Assembly: GCA_014204435.1 (NCBI GenBank)
Contig: JACHLF010000009.1
Coordinates: 1 to 64,000 of the forward strand
Source of the DNA: Mycobacteroides chelonae
GTDB lineage: Bacteria; Actinomycetota; Actinomycetes; Mycobacteriales; Mycobacteriaceae
Length of the DNA stretch: 64,000 nucleotides
Direction: 5' to 3'
The notes beneath the pieces were generated by a model. It had not been told where the DNA came from, did no database searches, and saw nothing but the letters and a program-made list of their open reading frames with translations. The position numbers and the translations under genes were made by a program. Every line of letters begins with the position of its first letter. The stretch's first letter is position 1. This document shows positions 26,098 through 36,521 of this stretch, piece after piece.

Positions 26098-26646
26098 TTA
26101 TTCGATCACGCGAACCAGATACGGGGTCATGTCGTTGAAGCGCACCGGCGATACCTGAACCGCGGGCTCGGATGCTTCCAGCATGAGATTGTTGCCCAAG
26201 AACATCGTCACGCTCTGGCTGCCGTTGGGGCCATAGAAGATCAGATCTCCCGGAAGTGCCTGTGCCGGTATAACTTTCCTGCCAACGTTGTACTGATCAC
26301 CTGACCTGCGGGGCAGTTTGATGCCGGCGGCTGCGTAGGAGTACACCATGAGCCCGGAGGCGTCGAACCCGGGAACCTTGGGGGCGGCGGCCGGTGTAGG
26401 GATCAATCCCAGCAGGCTTGTCGTCGCCTCGGGTGCGGCCGGCGTGGTGTCGGTGTTCATCGTGGGGCCGTCGGTGTTACCTCCCCCGTAGGTGAAGGGC
26501 ACGCCGCGTTGCGACAGGCCACGCGCGATCACCGCGTTGATCGTCTTCTGGACGCCGGCAGGATTCCTGGGGACGTCGGCAGAGGCCAGGCCCGGGGTGG
26601 TGAACAGCAGTGCCAGGCAGAGCATGACGGAATAGGTGCGTTTCAT
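26098..26646 (-). CDS. ripD: RipD-like exported NlpC/P60 protein lacking catalytic Cys and His
   Basis: A 182-residue exported protein: signal peptide (SVMLCLALLFTTPGLASADV), then an NlpC/P60 domain. In active members the nucleophile lies in FDCSGL; here it is F94-D-A96-S-G-L. The catalytic His of xHVGIYxG is S145 (SQSVTMFLG). Both changes are the same as those known for M. tuberculosis RipD, which binds but does not cut peptidoglycan. The remaining fold (LPRRSGDQYNVG, PGDLIFYG) is intact. ATG 26646 was chosen because it precedes the signal peptide. Confidence 0.85.
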   Translation of the reverse strand: MKRTYSVMLCLALLFTTPGLASADVPRNPAGVQKTINAVIARGLSQRGVPFTYGGGNTDGPTMNTDTTPAAPEATTSLLGLIPTPAAAPKVPGFDASGLMVYSYAAAGIKLPRRSGDQYNVGRKVIPAQALPGDLIFYGPNGSQSVTMFLGNNLMLEASEPAVQVSPVRFNDMTPYLVRVIE

Positions 26647-26889
26647 TCGATTGTCGCTTCTCTCCGGCCGTGAACACTGACTCCCGGGTGGTTCTTTCCG
26701 GCCGGCGATGACCACCAAGGTCCTTTGTACCGCCGAGCGCTGGAAGATCCCAATGAGGTTATGCGACATGGTCAACGAGTTGTCGTATCGTGACCGAACG
26801 GTGATACAGCGCGCATGTGCGGGTACACGTCAACCCTTGCGCTCAACGTTTCTTGAGCGCGGTCGGCTCACCGGTCGTAGGCTGGCGCC

Positions 26890-27555
26890 ATGACCGATCA
26901 CGACCGTCTTGCCACCCGTCGCGAGATTGCCGACGCACTCACGAGTGCGTTTGAACGGCGTCACGAAGTGCTTGATCTGATTGTGGAAGCCGATGACCGG
27001 AAAAGTGCCATCGATGCGATCGCCGCCCTGCTGGGAACTTCGCATGTGGGCGGCGAGGCGGTCATGAGCATGTCGTTCGACCAGCTGACCAAGGATGAGC
27101 GGCGGAAGAACGCCGCCGAGCTCGAGGACCTCAACAGTCAGCTCACCTTCACACTCTTGGAGCGCCCGGCGAGCTCGGGTGACAGTCTCGAGCTGCGGCC
27201 GTTCTCCGGAGATTCCGACGCCGACCTCTTCGCCGCACGTACCTACGAGGTGGGCCGGGCCGGCGATGGTTCCGGCGCCCCCGCAGGCGGTCTGGAAGAC
27301 GAGGTGCGCGCGGCGCTCGCGCGTATCGACGACGAAGAAGCGGCCTGGTTTGTCGCGGTCGAAGGGGCGAGCAAGGTGGGCATGGTTTTTGGGGAGCTTG
27401 TCGACGGTGAGGTGAACGTCCGCATCTGGGTTCACCCCGACTATCGAAAGAAGGGTTACGGCACAGCTGCTTTGCGGAAGTCTCGTTCGGTGATGGCGGC
27501 CTATTTCCCCGCCGTTCCCATGGTGGTGCGGGCTCCGGGCGCCGATCCTTCCTGA
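26890..27555 (+). CDS. GNAT acetyltransferase with N-terminal GyrA-like helical segment
   Basis: A 221-residue protein in two parts. Residues about 15-88 resemble the coiled-coil/tower region of DNA gyrase subunit A: HEVLDLIVEADDRKSAIDAI, then AVMSMSFDQLTKDERRK and a following helix. GyrA's counterpart is an EVIALIRAS segment, LL, A(I/V)LDMQLRRLAALER. Residues about 98-215 form a GNAT domain with the acetyl-CoA loop RKKGYGTAAL. It is not an intact gyrase domain, and acetylation target is unknown. It starts at ATG 26890. Confidence 0.75.
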   Translation: MTDHDRLATRREIADALTSAFERRHEVLDLIVEADDRKSAIDAIAALLGTSHVGGEAVMSMSFDQLTKDERRKNAAELEDLNSQLTFTLLERPASSGDSLELRPFSGDSDADLFAARTYEVGRAGDGSGAPAGGLEDEVRAALARIDDEEAAWFVAVEGASKVGMVFGELVDGEVNVRIWVHPDYRKKGYGTAALRKSRSVMAAYFPAVPMVVRAPGADPS

Positions 27556-27705
27556 GCGTGGGCGTATGCCTGACATCCGTCAAGGGCATTAATCAATGTG
27601 CTTGATGCACTGATGAATTGGCGAGAAATTCCGGGGCGACACGCGGTTGGTCCGAATTGCTTCGGGCGGTGGAACATCGGCGAAGTCCGCTACTGTTAGC
27701 GCGGT

Positions 27706-28152
27706 ATGGGCACGCACGAGGAATCTCCGATGGGCATTCTGGTATCTCAGATGTACCGACTGCTGTGGTCACGCGCCTCAGTGATCGTGCGCGACTTCGG
27801 GGTGACGGTTCCGCAGATGGAGTGCCTGGCGGTGCTCTCCGCGCAGCCGGGGATATCCAACGTTGAGATTGCCGCGGAGCTTCGGATCACGCCTCAGGCG
27901 GTGAGTCTGGTGCAGCGGTCGCTGGAAGAGGCGGGCCTGGTGCACCGTTCGCGCCGACAGGCCGACGCCAGGGTGCTGACCACCGAGTTGACCGCCAAAG
28001 GGCGCAAGCTCTTCGAGCGGGCGGACGCGACTCTTCGCGAGGACGACGAAGAGGTGCTCGCCAACATGACAGAAAAGGATCGTGTCCAGCTGCGCAGGCT
28101 GCTCGGCGGCGTGATCGAGACGATGTCGGCGCGGTGGCTCGCCCGTCGGTAA
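27706..28152 (+). CDS. MarR-family transcriptional regulator
   Basis: A 148-residue winged helix protein. The recognition region is NVEIAAELRITPQAVSLVQRSLEEAGLV, followed by the wing RRQADARVLTTELTAKGRKLF and a C-terminal dimerisation helix. ATG 27706 is used; ATG 27730 is possible. The neighbours (GNAT upstream, furA downstream) give no clear target. Confidence 0.85.
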   Translation: MGTHEESPMGILVSQMYRLLWSRASVIVRDFGVTVPQMECLAVLSAQPGISNVEIAAELRITPQAVSLVQRSLEEAGLVHRSRRQADARVLTTELTAKGRKLFERADATLREDDEEVLANMTEKDRVQLRRLLGGVIETMSARWLARR

Positions 28153-28288
28153 GTGTAAAAACGCTCAGTGTCAACACTATTGATGACCTTTGTCGTTCTC
28201 TTGATGCTGTTGGGGCGGGTTTTCGGCCGCTTCGAACCCTTTTCTTGATTTCCTGGATTCATTCCAGATAATTGGGCATACTGGCGTC

Positions 28289-28747
28289 ATGCCCTTCGCA
28301 TCGGATGAGTACGCGGCGCTGCTGCGGACAGCCGATCTGCGCGTGACCCGGCCCCGGGTTGCCGTGCTGGAAGCCGTGGAAGCGAACCCGCATGCCGACA
28401 CCGAGACCGTCTTCGGGGTCGTCAGAACGGGGCTGCCCGAGGTTTCTCGACAGGCCGTTTACGACGTGTTGGCGGCTCTCACCTCGGCGGGCCTGGTGCG
28501 CAAGATTCAGCCTTGCGGCTCCGTCGCACGATATGAATCGCGGGTTGGCGACAACCATCACCACGTCGTATGCCGCTCATGCGGTGTCATCGCGGATGTC
28601 GACTGCGCCGTCGGCGCCGTGCCCTGCCTCACACCGTCCGACCACAACGGTTTCATCCTGGAGGAGGCCGAGGTCATCTACTGGGGCCTCTGCCCCGATT
28701 GTGCTTCTCCGGAAGCGGCACCACGAGTTTCGGGATCACACACGTGA
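28289..28747 (+). CDS. furA: FurA ferric-uptake-type regulator
   Basis: A 152-residue Fur-family repressor: N-terminal winged helix (LRVTRPRVAVLEAVEANPHAD and SRQAVYDVLAALTSAGLVRKI), then the metal-binding part with HHHVVCRSCG and the C-terminal CPDC. In mycobacteria FurA represses its own gene and the adjacent katG and senses oxidative stress. The AT-richer stretch before the ATG is the likely autoregulated promoter. katG follows 36 bases downstream. Confidence 0.93.
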   Translation: MPFASDEYAALLRTADLRVTRPRVAVLEAVEANPHADTETVFGVVRTGLPEVSRQAVYDVLAALTSAGLVRKIQPCGSVARYESRVGDNHHHVVCRSCGVIADVDCAVGAVPCLTPSDHNGFILEEAEVIYWGLCPDCASPEAAPRVSGSHT

Positions 28748-31000
<2,253 letters not shown>

Positions 31001-31015
31001 CCTTCACCACACGTA

Positions 31016-31045
31016 GATGGCCGGCTCCTGTAGGAGCCGGCCATC
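31016..31045. terminator. Strong hairpin after katG
   Basis: A 13-bp perfect inverted repeat with a TGTA loop (arms 31016-31028 and 31033-31045, core GGCCGGCTCC / GGAGCCGGCC). It begins 16 bases after the katG stop and lies just before the convergent barstar stop, so it may terminate both directions. There is no U-tract, as is usual in mycobacteria. Confidence 0.8.
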
Positions 31046-31058
31046 GCGCTATCGGGGA

Positions 31059-31355
31059 CTAGTACTTGTCCTTCGCCGAGGCCCGTGTCATCAGCGGTAC
31101 GCCGGCTTCTTCGAAGATCTCCTCGATGACCTGCCAGTCCTTCTTCCCCACCGCGGATTTGATACGCGCGGCATCCTCCAGCACGAACCGGAACGGCTCA
31201 TCGTCCGGGGTGCCGAATCCGCCGCGCAGGCAATCGACCAGGGCGTCGAGATTGCTCCCGAAATACCCGCCTGGCCCGTTCACCGCGCACCCGATCTCTG
31301 TGAAGAAATCTGCCCGTGTCCGGACACCGGAGCCGTTGACGACGTAGGTCTTCAT
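31059..31355 (-). CDS. Barstar-family ribonuclease inhibitor
   Basis: A 98-residue barstar-fold protein: N-terminal helix and [17 protein letters not shown] [13 protein letters not shown], then the hallmark [18 protein letters not shown], and [16 protein letters not shown]. Barstars block barnase/RNase Sa-type enzymes by inserting the acidic helix into the active site. Its start overlaps the stop of the ribonuclease gene by 4 bases, so the enzyme and inhibitor are translationally coupled. This supports a true toxin-immunity pair. Confidence 0.88.
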   Translation of the reverse strand: MKTYVVNGSGVRTRADFFTEIGCAVNGPGGYFGSNLDALVDCLRGGFGTPDDEPFRFVLEDAARIKSAVGKKDWQVIEEIFEEAGVPLMTRASAKDKY

Positions 31356-31735
31356 GCGCCTTCAACCTCACAGAATGACTGGTAATGGTCGCCCGTGTAG
31401 TAGACGTGCGGTGGGTCGGTCAGCGGGGTACCGCCGGTGATGATGCGCCGCGTGCCACGCGTCTTGCTGCCCGGCGTGCGGACCGTGTACTCGTGGTAGT
31501 ACCCGCGGGGCTCCGACGGCAGGATTCTCTCGCGGTTCTGGAATACGACGCCGTCGTTACGCGGGTACGGGAACGGCCCACCCTCGCGGATCAGGTCCAC
31601 CGTTCCGGAGGCATCCGAGGGCAGTGCGGACAGGTCGCATCCGGTGATGGTGGCGCGCGCCGGAGAAGGCTCGGCACAACCGAAAAGAGCCACCGCGAGA
31701 AGCGCGGCAACCATGACACGCAAACACTGCGACAT
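31352..31735 (-). CDS. Exported RNase Sa/barnase-type guanyl ribonuclease
   Basis: A 127-residue protein with a lipoprotein-like signal ([14 protein letters not shown], Cys20), then a microbial RNase domain. Catalytic residues line up with Streptomyces RNase Sa: Glu in YYHEYTV, Arg in [12 protein letters not shown], and His in [10 protein letters not shown]. Two Cys (ITGCDLS and SFCEVE) could form the RNase Sa disulfide. The neighbouring barstar would protect the cytoplasm before export. ATG 31735 fits the signal peptide, but the frame stays open into the upstream ORF. Confidence 0.85.
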   Translation of the reverse strand: MSQCLRVMVAALLAVALFGCAEPSPARATITGCDLSALPSDASGTVDLIREGGPFPYPRNDGVVFQNRERILPSEPRGYYHEYTVRTPGSKTRGTRRIITGGTPLTDPPHVYYTGDHYQSFCEVEGA

Positions 31736-32146
31736 GACTCGACGGTACTGCATACCGAGGGCGCCGAAGAGCGACCTCTCGCGATCGCCCCTGTAAGCGG
31801 CTAGTTCTGTGCGCGCGGCCTCGTGTTCGGCTTCCCCTAGTGCGGCTTGCTCGTCGGCGGGGTCGGCGAACAGGAACGAGCCGGTGCCGGGTGCGCCGGC
31901 CGATCCGAGCTTGTTCATGCGTTGAGGCACTGCCGCGCCCTGGTATTCCAGGGGGATGGCGTGGCCGTGCTCGTCGACACCGGCCGGCGGCTGGTGCAGC
32001 TCGATGTACTCGCCGTGCGGCAGCCGCTGGATGATGCCGGTCTCGATGCCGTGCTCGCGCACCGCGCGGTCGCTGCGTCGCAGTCCGATGGCCCATCTTG
32101 TCGCCTCCCGCGGAGGCGTATACCGCGCAGCGGTAGATTGACCCAC
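31736..32146 (-). CDS. Conserved-looking soluble ORF in frame with the ribonuclease
   Basis: From GTG 32146 a frame of about 137 codons runs without a stop directly into the ribonuclease frame. Its sequence is protein-like: [55 protein letters not shown], then an Ala/Glu helix. I do not recognise the family. Either it once had its own stop (lost by mutation) or it makes a 264-residue fusion with the ribonuclease. In the fusion the lipoprotein signal would be internal, which makes separate initiation at 31735 more likely. Confidence 0.5.
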
Positions 32147-32920
32147 ATGAGGGCCAGCCCGGCACCCGATCCGGTGGCCGAAGTAGCGCTCAGCCCCAGC
32201 GGGCCGCAGGTTGGAGCCTTCTTCGACCTAGATGGCACCCTGGTAGCCGGATTCACTCCGACTGCACATGCTCGCGATCGGATGCGCTGCGGCCAGGCCA
32301 GCGTCGGCGAGGTTCTCGGAGTTCTGGATGCCACCTTTCGGTACAAATTGGGCCGCATGGAATTCGAGCGTCTGGTGGTTCGGGCTGCCGGCTACCTGCG
32401 CGGCGACTCGTTGGCCGAACTGGAGGCCGTGGGGGAACGAATCTTCCATCAGCACAATGCCTCGATGATCTATCCACAGATGCGCCGGCGTGTGCGAGCA
32501 CATCAGGAACAGGGGCACACCGTGGTGTTGAGTTCGTCGGCGCTGACGATTCACGCCGAACCGGTGGCGCGTGACCTCGGTATCACTCATGTGCTGTGCA
32601 ACCACTTCGATCTCGACAACCAGGGACTTCTCACTGGTGATATCCGTAAACCCATTGTGTGGGGGCGCAACAAGGCGACAGCGGTCAAGCTGTTCTGTGA
32701 GTCCAATGGTGTTGATTTGCAACGCAGTTACTTCTATGCGGACGGCGAAGAGGACATCGACCTGATGTCCCTGGTCGGCGAACCCTGCCCGGTCAACCCG
32801 CGTGGTCGTCTCGCGACCATGGCATCGGAGCAGGGTTGGCCGATCTTGCGGTTCGAGAATCCGAGACCCCGTGGGGTGAGCTCGTCGCTGCGCCGGCTTG
32901 CCGGAATGGCCCGTCGATAG
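32147..32920 (+). CDS. HAD-IB family phosphatase
   Basis: A 257-residue HAD-superfamily hydrolase. Motif I is FFDLDGTLV near residue 27, motif [20 protein letters not shown], motif III Lys in [13 protein letters not shown], and motif [15 protein letters not shown]. The subclass IB cap and sequence resemble the phosphatase half of mycobacterial SerB-like and PlsC-fused proteins, but no acyltransferase domain follows. The substrate could be phosphoserine or a lipid phosphate. It is divergent from the RNase-linked ORF with almost no spacer. Confidence 0.82.
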   Translation: MRASPAPDPVAEVALSPSGPQVGAFFDLDGTLVAGFTPTAHARDRMRCGQASVGEVLGVLDATFRYKLGRMEFERLVVRAAGYLRGDSLAELEAVGERIFHQHNASMIYPQMRRRVRAHQEQGHTVVLSSSALTIHAEPVARDLGITHVLCNHFDLDNQGLLTGDIRKPIVWGRNKATAVKLFCESNGVDLQRSYFYADGEEDIDLMSLVGEPCPVNPRGRLATMASEQGWPILRFENPRPRGVSSSLRRLAGMARR

Positions 32921-32929
32921 GCTTGGGGC

Positions 32930-33707
32930 ATGGCGGGACGCTATGTGGCATTGGGAAGTTCGATGGCGGCCGGACCGGGCACCATGCCGCGTGTGCAAGG
33001 ATCGCCCCGACTGGCCGGGCGTTCAGTGCGCAACTATCCGCACCAAATCGCCGAACGCAGAGGCTACCAGCTAGCCGACGTCACCCACTCGGGGGCGACC
33101 ACCGCGCATATCCTGTCCGACTCGCAGAACAGCGCGCCACCGCAGATCGGCGCTTGACGGCACCGAAGACCTAGTGACGGTCACCATCGGTGGCAATGAC
33201 GTCGGCTACGTGCCGTTTCTGCTGGCAGCCGGTCTGCCGAGGGTGCTGCGCAGGCTGCCCGTCATACGCAGCGAGCTGAGCGACCTGCTCGACGCCGGGA
33301 AGCGGGACGCGGCGCTGGCGGTTGTCGGGGAATCGCTGCGTGCGGTGGGTCACCAGGCGCGGAACCGGGCACCGCGAGCCCGGGTCATATTCGTCGACTA
33401 CCTCGCGTTGTTGCCACCCGAGGGTGAACCCGCGCCGCCGTACACCTCGGACGAGGCCGCTACCGGGCGCCACATTGCCGCAGAGCTTGCGGCGGCCACC
33501 GAAGACGCGGCCCATGCCACCGGCTGCGAAATCATCCGGGCATCGGCGGCCAGCGCAGGCCATCACGCCTGGTCGGCGCAACCGTGGACGGCCCGGCCCG
33601 CAATTCCGTGGCCGTGGCGTGCGGCACCGCTTCACCCCAACGAGGCCGGCATGACGGCCGTGGCCGACCTCGTGGTGGCCGTATTGGACGCCACGTCTAA
33701 TGACTGA
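32930..33707 (+). pseudogene. SGNH/GDSL hydrolase split by one frameshift
   Basis: The first frame begins MAGRYVALGSSMAAGPGTMP (block I with the nucleophile Ser), continues PHQIAERRGYQLADVTHSGA, and stops at 33157. The second frame supplies ALDGTEDLVTVTIGGND (block III) and ends with LHPNEAGMTAVADL (block V His). Joined, they make a normal-length esterase of about 258 residues. A single base change near 33150 separates the halves, so this may be a recent mutation or a base-calling error. Confidence 0.75.
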
Positions 33708-33750
33708 GGTTGCGTCGTACACGGCGTACCGCATTGCGATACTTGATCGC

Positions 33751-34314
33751 GTGCGCACAACCTCCCTGCTGATGGTTCCCGTCTTCGCCACCGCGATCGG
33801 GGTCGGATTCGCCCGTCCGGCGGCGGCGGTCGCGCCCCCGCCGGACGGGACCTACCGCATGATCGAGGAAGGGGCTGGAGAGATCACCTGGACGATGTCC
33901 GCGGTCTGCGTGCAGGCCTCGGGTACCCGTATCCAGTCCGACTACACCGACCCCATCATCCAAGCCGACGGATGCACCCTGGCCGTCACCAGCGCCACAC
34001 CCGACATCCTCAAACACAGTGACCGGCTCCAGAACTACTCCACGCCGGCCAAGCTTGTCGATGACCAATGGACCTTTATCCACGCCCGCCCGCAGGGCAT
34101 GACCTGCCCGGATGGCACTTTTGCGCCCAGCCAGGAGAAGTACGTCTTCAATGACGAGACCCTCACCGGCGTGCACACCACCATGCACAGCGCGGTGTGC
34201 GGGGGCCAGCCGGGCATGACGAAGAAGCCCTTCAGCCTGCAGTTCGTGAAACCGCTCGACGTGCCCGTGGACCGGTTCCCGCTGTACTGCGACGGGTTCG
34301 CGCACTGCTGGTAG
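33751..34314 (+). CDS. Exported hypothetical protein
   Basis: A 187-residue secreted protein: signal peptide (TTSLLMVPVFATAIGVGFARPAAA, written here as the hydrophobic core MVPVFATAIGVG), then a beta-rich body. Four or more Cys (AVCVQAS, ADGCTLA, MTCPDG, AVCGGQ, YCDGFAHCW) probably form disulfides. GTG 33751 places the signal at the N-terminus; the longer frame from 33700 overlaps the upstream hydrolase. Function unknown. Confidence 0.75.
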   Translation: MRTTSLLMVPVFATAIGVGFARPAAAVAPPPDGTYRMIEEGAGEITWTMSAVCVQASGTRIQSDYTDPIIQADGCTLAVTSATPDILKHSDRLQNYSTPAKLVDDQWTFIHARPQGMTCPDGTFAPSQEKYVFNDETLTGVHTTMHSAVCGGQPGMTKKPFSLQFVKPLDVPVDRFPLYCDGFAHCW

Positions 34315-34318
34315 GGAG

Positions 34319-34780
34319 CTAGGGCAGCAACGGCCCCCGCCATAGTGCGGTCCCCGGGTCGATGACGCGCAGCCGCGTCATGGTGAGTCGCGTGATGAGT
34401 AACGTGCCACGGATCATCACCACCGCAAGCAGCAGTTCGGCGAGCACCGGGGCCAGGATCGCTCATCGCAGCTCCGACGGTCCGGCCGTCATGACGTCGA
34501 ACCACGCATCGCAGATCAACAACACCCCAGTGCTGAAGGCGGTCAGCACGAGCAGTTGACGGCGCGGCAGGCCCCGTACCGCGGTGGCCACCAATGAATG
34601 CCGCCAACAGAATGTCGAATCCGACCCAGGTGGCCGTCCACCGCTGTGCCACATAGTTTTCCGGCAGGGTCAAGGCAAGGTAGGTGATCCAGGGAATCAG
34701 CGCAATCGAACCGCCGATCATCAGGCCCAGCCGCAGTACGCGAGACCTGCCCAGATTCGGAGGTACCTGTCAACGGTCAT
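34319..34780 (-). pseudogene. Small membrane protein with several frameshifts
   Basis: Pieced leftward from ATG 34780 (MTVDR), then in other frames PPNLGRSRVLRLGLMIGGSI to LPENYVAQRWTATWVGFDIL, then RRQLLVLTAFSTGVLLICDA to FDVMTAGPSELR. The last piece is LAELLLAVVMIRGTLLITRL to GTALWRGPLLP and the TAG at 34319. Joined it is a four-helix membrane protein of about 150 residues. Three breaks occur within 460 bases. Function unknown. Confidence 0.65.
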
Positions 34781-34858
34781 CCGGCGAGCAGACGTAAAAG
34801 CCCCCGAACAAGTGGCGTGTTGGGGATATTTGCCTCTGCTCGCGATGGAGAGGGGTGC

Positions 34859-35731
34859 CTAGGGGTTGACCTTGGAGATGACGCGCTCGGCGAAGCTCTC
34901 CAGGTTCTTGATCTTCGTGTCCAGCGACTCGGTGTCCGTCCCCATGATGTAGGGAATGCGGAAGCCCACGATGACATCCGTTACGCCCTTGTCTTCCAGG
35001 CGCTTTACGCCATCGACGGTGAAGCCATCGATGGCGATCACGTGGATCTCGAACGGTTGGTCGGCCGTTCCTTCTTCCTTGCGGAACTTGTTCAGCTTGG
35101 CCAGCAGTTCGTCCAGATCCTCGGTGCCGCCACCGTGCATCCAGCCATCGCATCGCGCGGCGCGGCGCAGGGCGGCGTCGGCATGCCCGCCGATGAGGAT
35201 CGGAATCGGCCGGGTGGGTGCGGGGGTCATCTTGGTCTTGGGGATGTCGTAGAACTCGCCGTGGAACTCGAAGTACTCACCGGTGGTGAGCCCCTGGATG
35301 ATCTCGATGCACTCGTCCATGCGCTTCCCGCGCTTGGCGAACGGTACGTTCATGAGCTCGTAGTCTTCGGGCCACGGGCTGGTGCCCACGCCGAGGCCGA
35401 GTCGGTTGCCCGTCAGGGCGGCGATGGACGACGCCTGCTTGGCCACCAGCGCGGGTGGGCGGATGGGCAGCTTGAGCACGAACACGTCGAAACGCAGTGT
35501 GGTCGTCACCGCGCCCAGGGCGGCGGCAAGCGTGAGGGCCTCGATGAAGGGCTTGCCGTCCAGGAATTCGCGACTGCCATCGGGTGTGTACGGATACTTC
35601 GAATCCGATTCGTACGGGTAGGCCAGGCTGTCACCGATGACCATGGCGTTGTACCCCGCTGATTCGGCGGCCTTGGCGAGCGGGATGTAATACGACGTGT
35701 CGGTCATCGCCTCGGCGAAGGTGAACCGCAT
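34859..35731 (-). CDS. LLM-class F420-dependent oxidoreductase
   Basis: A 290-residue luciferase-like TIM-barrel enzyme: N-terminal AESAGYNAMVIGDSLAYPYE, LTGNRLGLGVGTSPWPEDYE, and PIPILIGGHADAALRRAA, typical of the F420-binding LLM subgroup. It would move hydride between F420H2 and an unknown substrate. ATG 35731 was selected as it is preceded by AAGGAGGAAT; a longer frame from 35773 lacks a ribosome-binding site. Confidence 0.85.
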   Translation of the reverse strand: MRFTFAEAMTDTSYYIPLAKAAESAGYNAMVIGDSLAYPYESDSKYPYTPDGSREFLDGKPFIEALTLAAALGAVTTTLRFDVFVLKLPIRPPALVAKQASSIAALTGNRLGLGVGTSPWPEDYELMNVPFAKRGKRMDECIEIIQGLTTGEYFEFHGEFYDIPKTKMTPAPTRPIPILIGGHADAALRRAARCDGWMHGGGTEDLDELLAKLNKFRKEEGTADQPFEIHVIAIDGFTVDGVKRLEDKGVTDVIVGFRIPYIMGTDTESLDTKIKNLESFAERVISKVNP

Positions 35732-35817
35732 AAATTCCTCCTTGAATGCGCGGTTGGTCTCGGTACTACGCACTCTAGCGGTTGCGAAATCTGAACTCGC
35801 ATATTGGTTTTGTGGTG

Positions 35818-36190
35818 TCAGTGAGCCCTCTCGTCAGCCCTGGCCATGGCGAAAAGCACTGCCGGAACAACGATTTCGACCGCAAGCATGACAATCCAGA
35901 AGGGGTGCGGCTGCCCCTGTCGATCAGCGAGGCCACTCGGCCGAGCCCGCCCACCGGCAGGCCCGCTGCCAGGAATCGGATGGCAGTACCTGGGATGGGC
36001 GACTGCCGGGCGGCCCAAATCCACGCCAGGCCGTAGACGGCGAACAGTCCGGCGAAGAATCGCTCCTGACTGTCGGTGCTCGCGGTAATCTCCCCCGCCG
36101 AAGACCGTCTGCGCACCGCCGACGACGTGATAAAGGCCGATGGCCAGGCAGATCACGCCGGTCAGAATCGCTAGGTACGTTCTCTGGAAT
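35818..36190 (-). pseudogene. DUF4345-like membrane protein, frameshifted and 5'-truncated
   Basis: Leftward sequence [20 protein letters not shown] to QTVFGGG is in one frame. EITASTDSQERFFAGLFAVY to LGRVASLIDRG is in a second, and GQPHPFWIVMLAVEIVVPAV to RADERAH in the first again. Joined it is a four-helix DUF4345-type protein. The two breaks fall in G-runs (GGCGGGGGA near 36097 and AGGGGC near 35912). No start codon remains upstream; the sequence is joined to a divergent pirin remnant. Confidence 0.65.
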
Positions 36191-36510
36191 CGGGACTTCA
36201 ACGCGCTGGTGTACGTGCTTTCCGGACGTGGCGCCGTCGGCGCGTTGGGGCATCCGATCCAGCAGGGGCAACTTGCCCTGCTGGGCCCCGGCGACCGGAT
36301 CACGGTGGGTGCCGACACGGAAGAGGACAGCAACCGCCCCGCGCTGGAGGTGCTGTTACTGGTGGCCTACCCATCCGGGAACGGGTCGTGGCCTATGGAC
36401 CGTTCGTGATGAACACCAAGGCGGAGTTCATCCAGGCCGTCGAGGACTATCAGGAAGGTCGGTTCGGGGCCATTCCGCCGAACGCCCTCATGCCACACGT
36501 CGCGCGCTGA
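36191..36510 (+). pseudogene. C-terminal pirin remnant
   Basis: The rightward frame begins abruptly [16 protein letters not shown] and [20 protein letters not shown], then changes frame near 36370. It goes on [18 protein letters not shown] [18 protein letters not shown] and [19 protein letters not shown]. This is the C-terminal cupin half of a pirin; the N-terminal metal-binding cupin is absent. The junction with the opposite-strand DUF4345 relic near 36190 is a deletion scar. Confidence 0.7.
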
Positions 36511-36521
36511 CCGTGAAGTGC

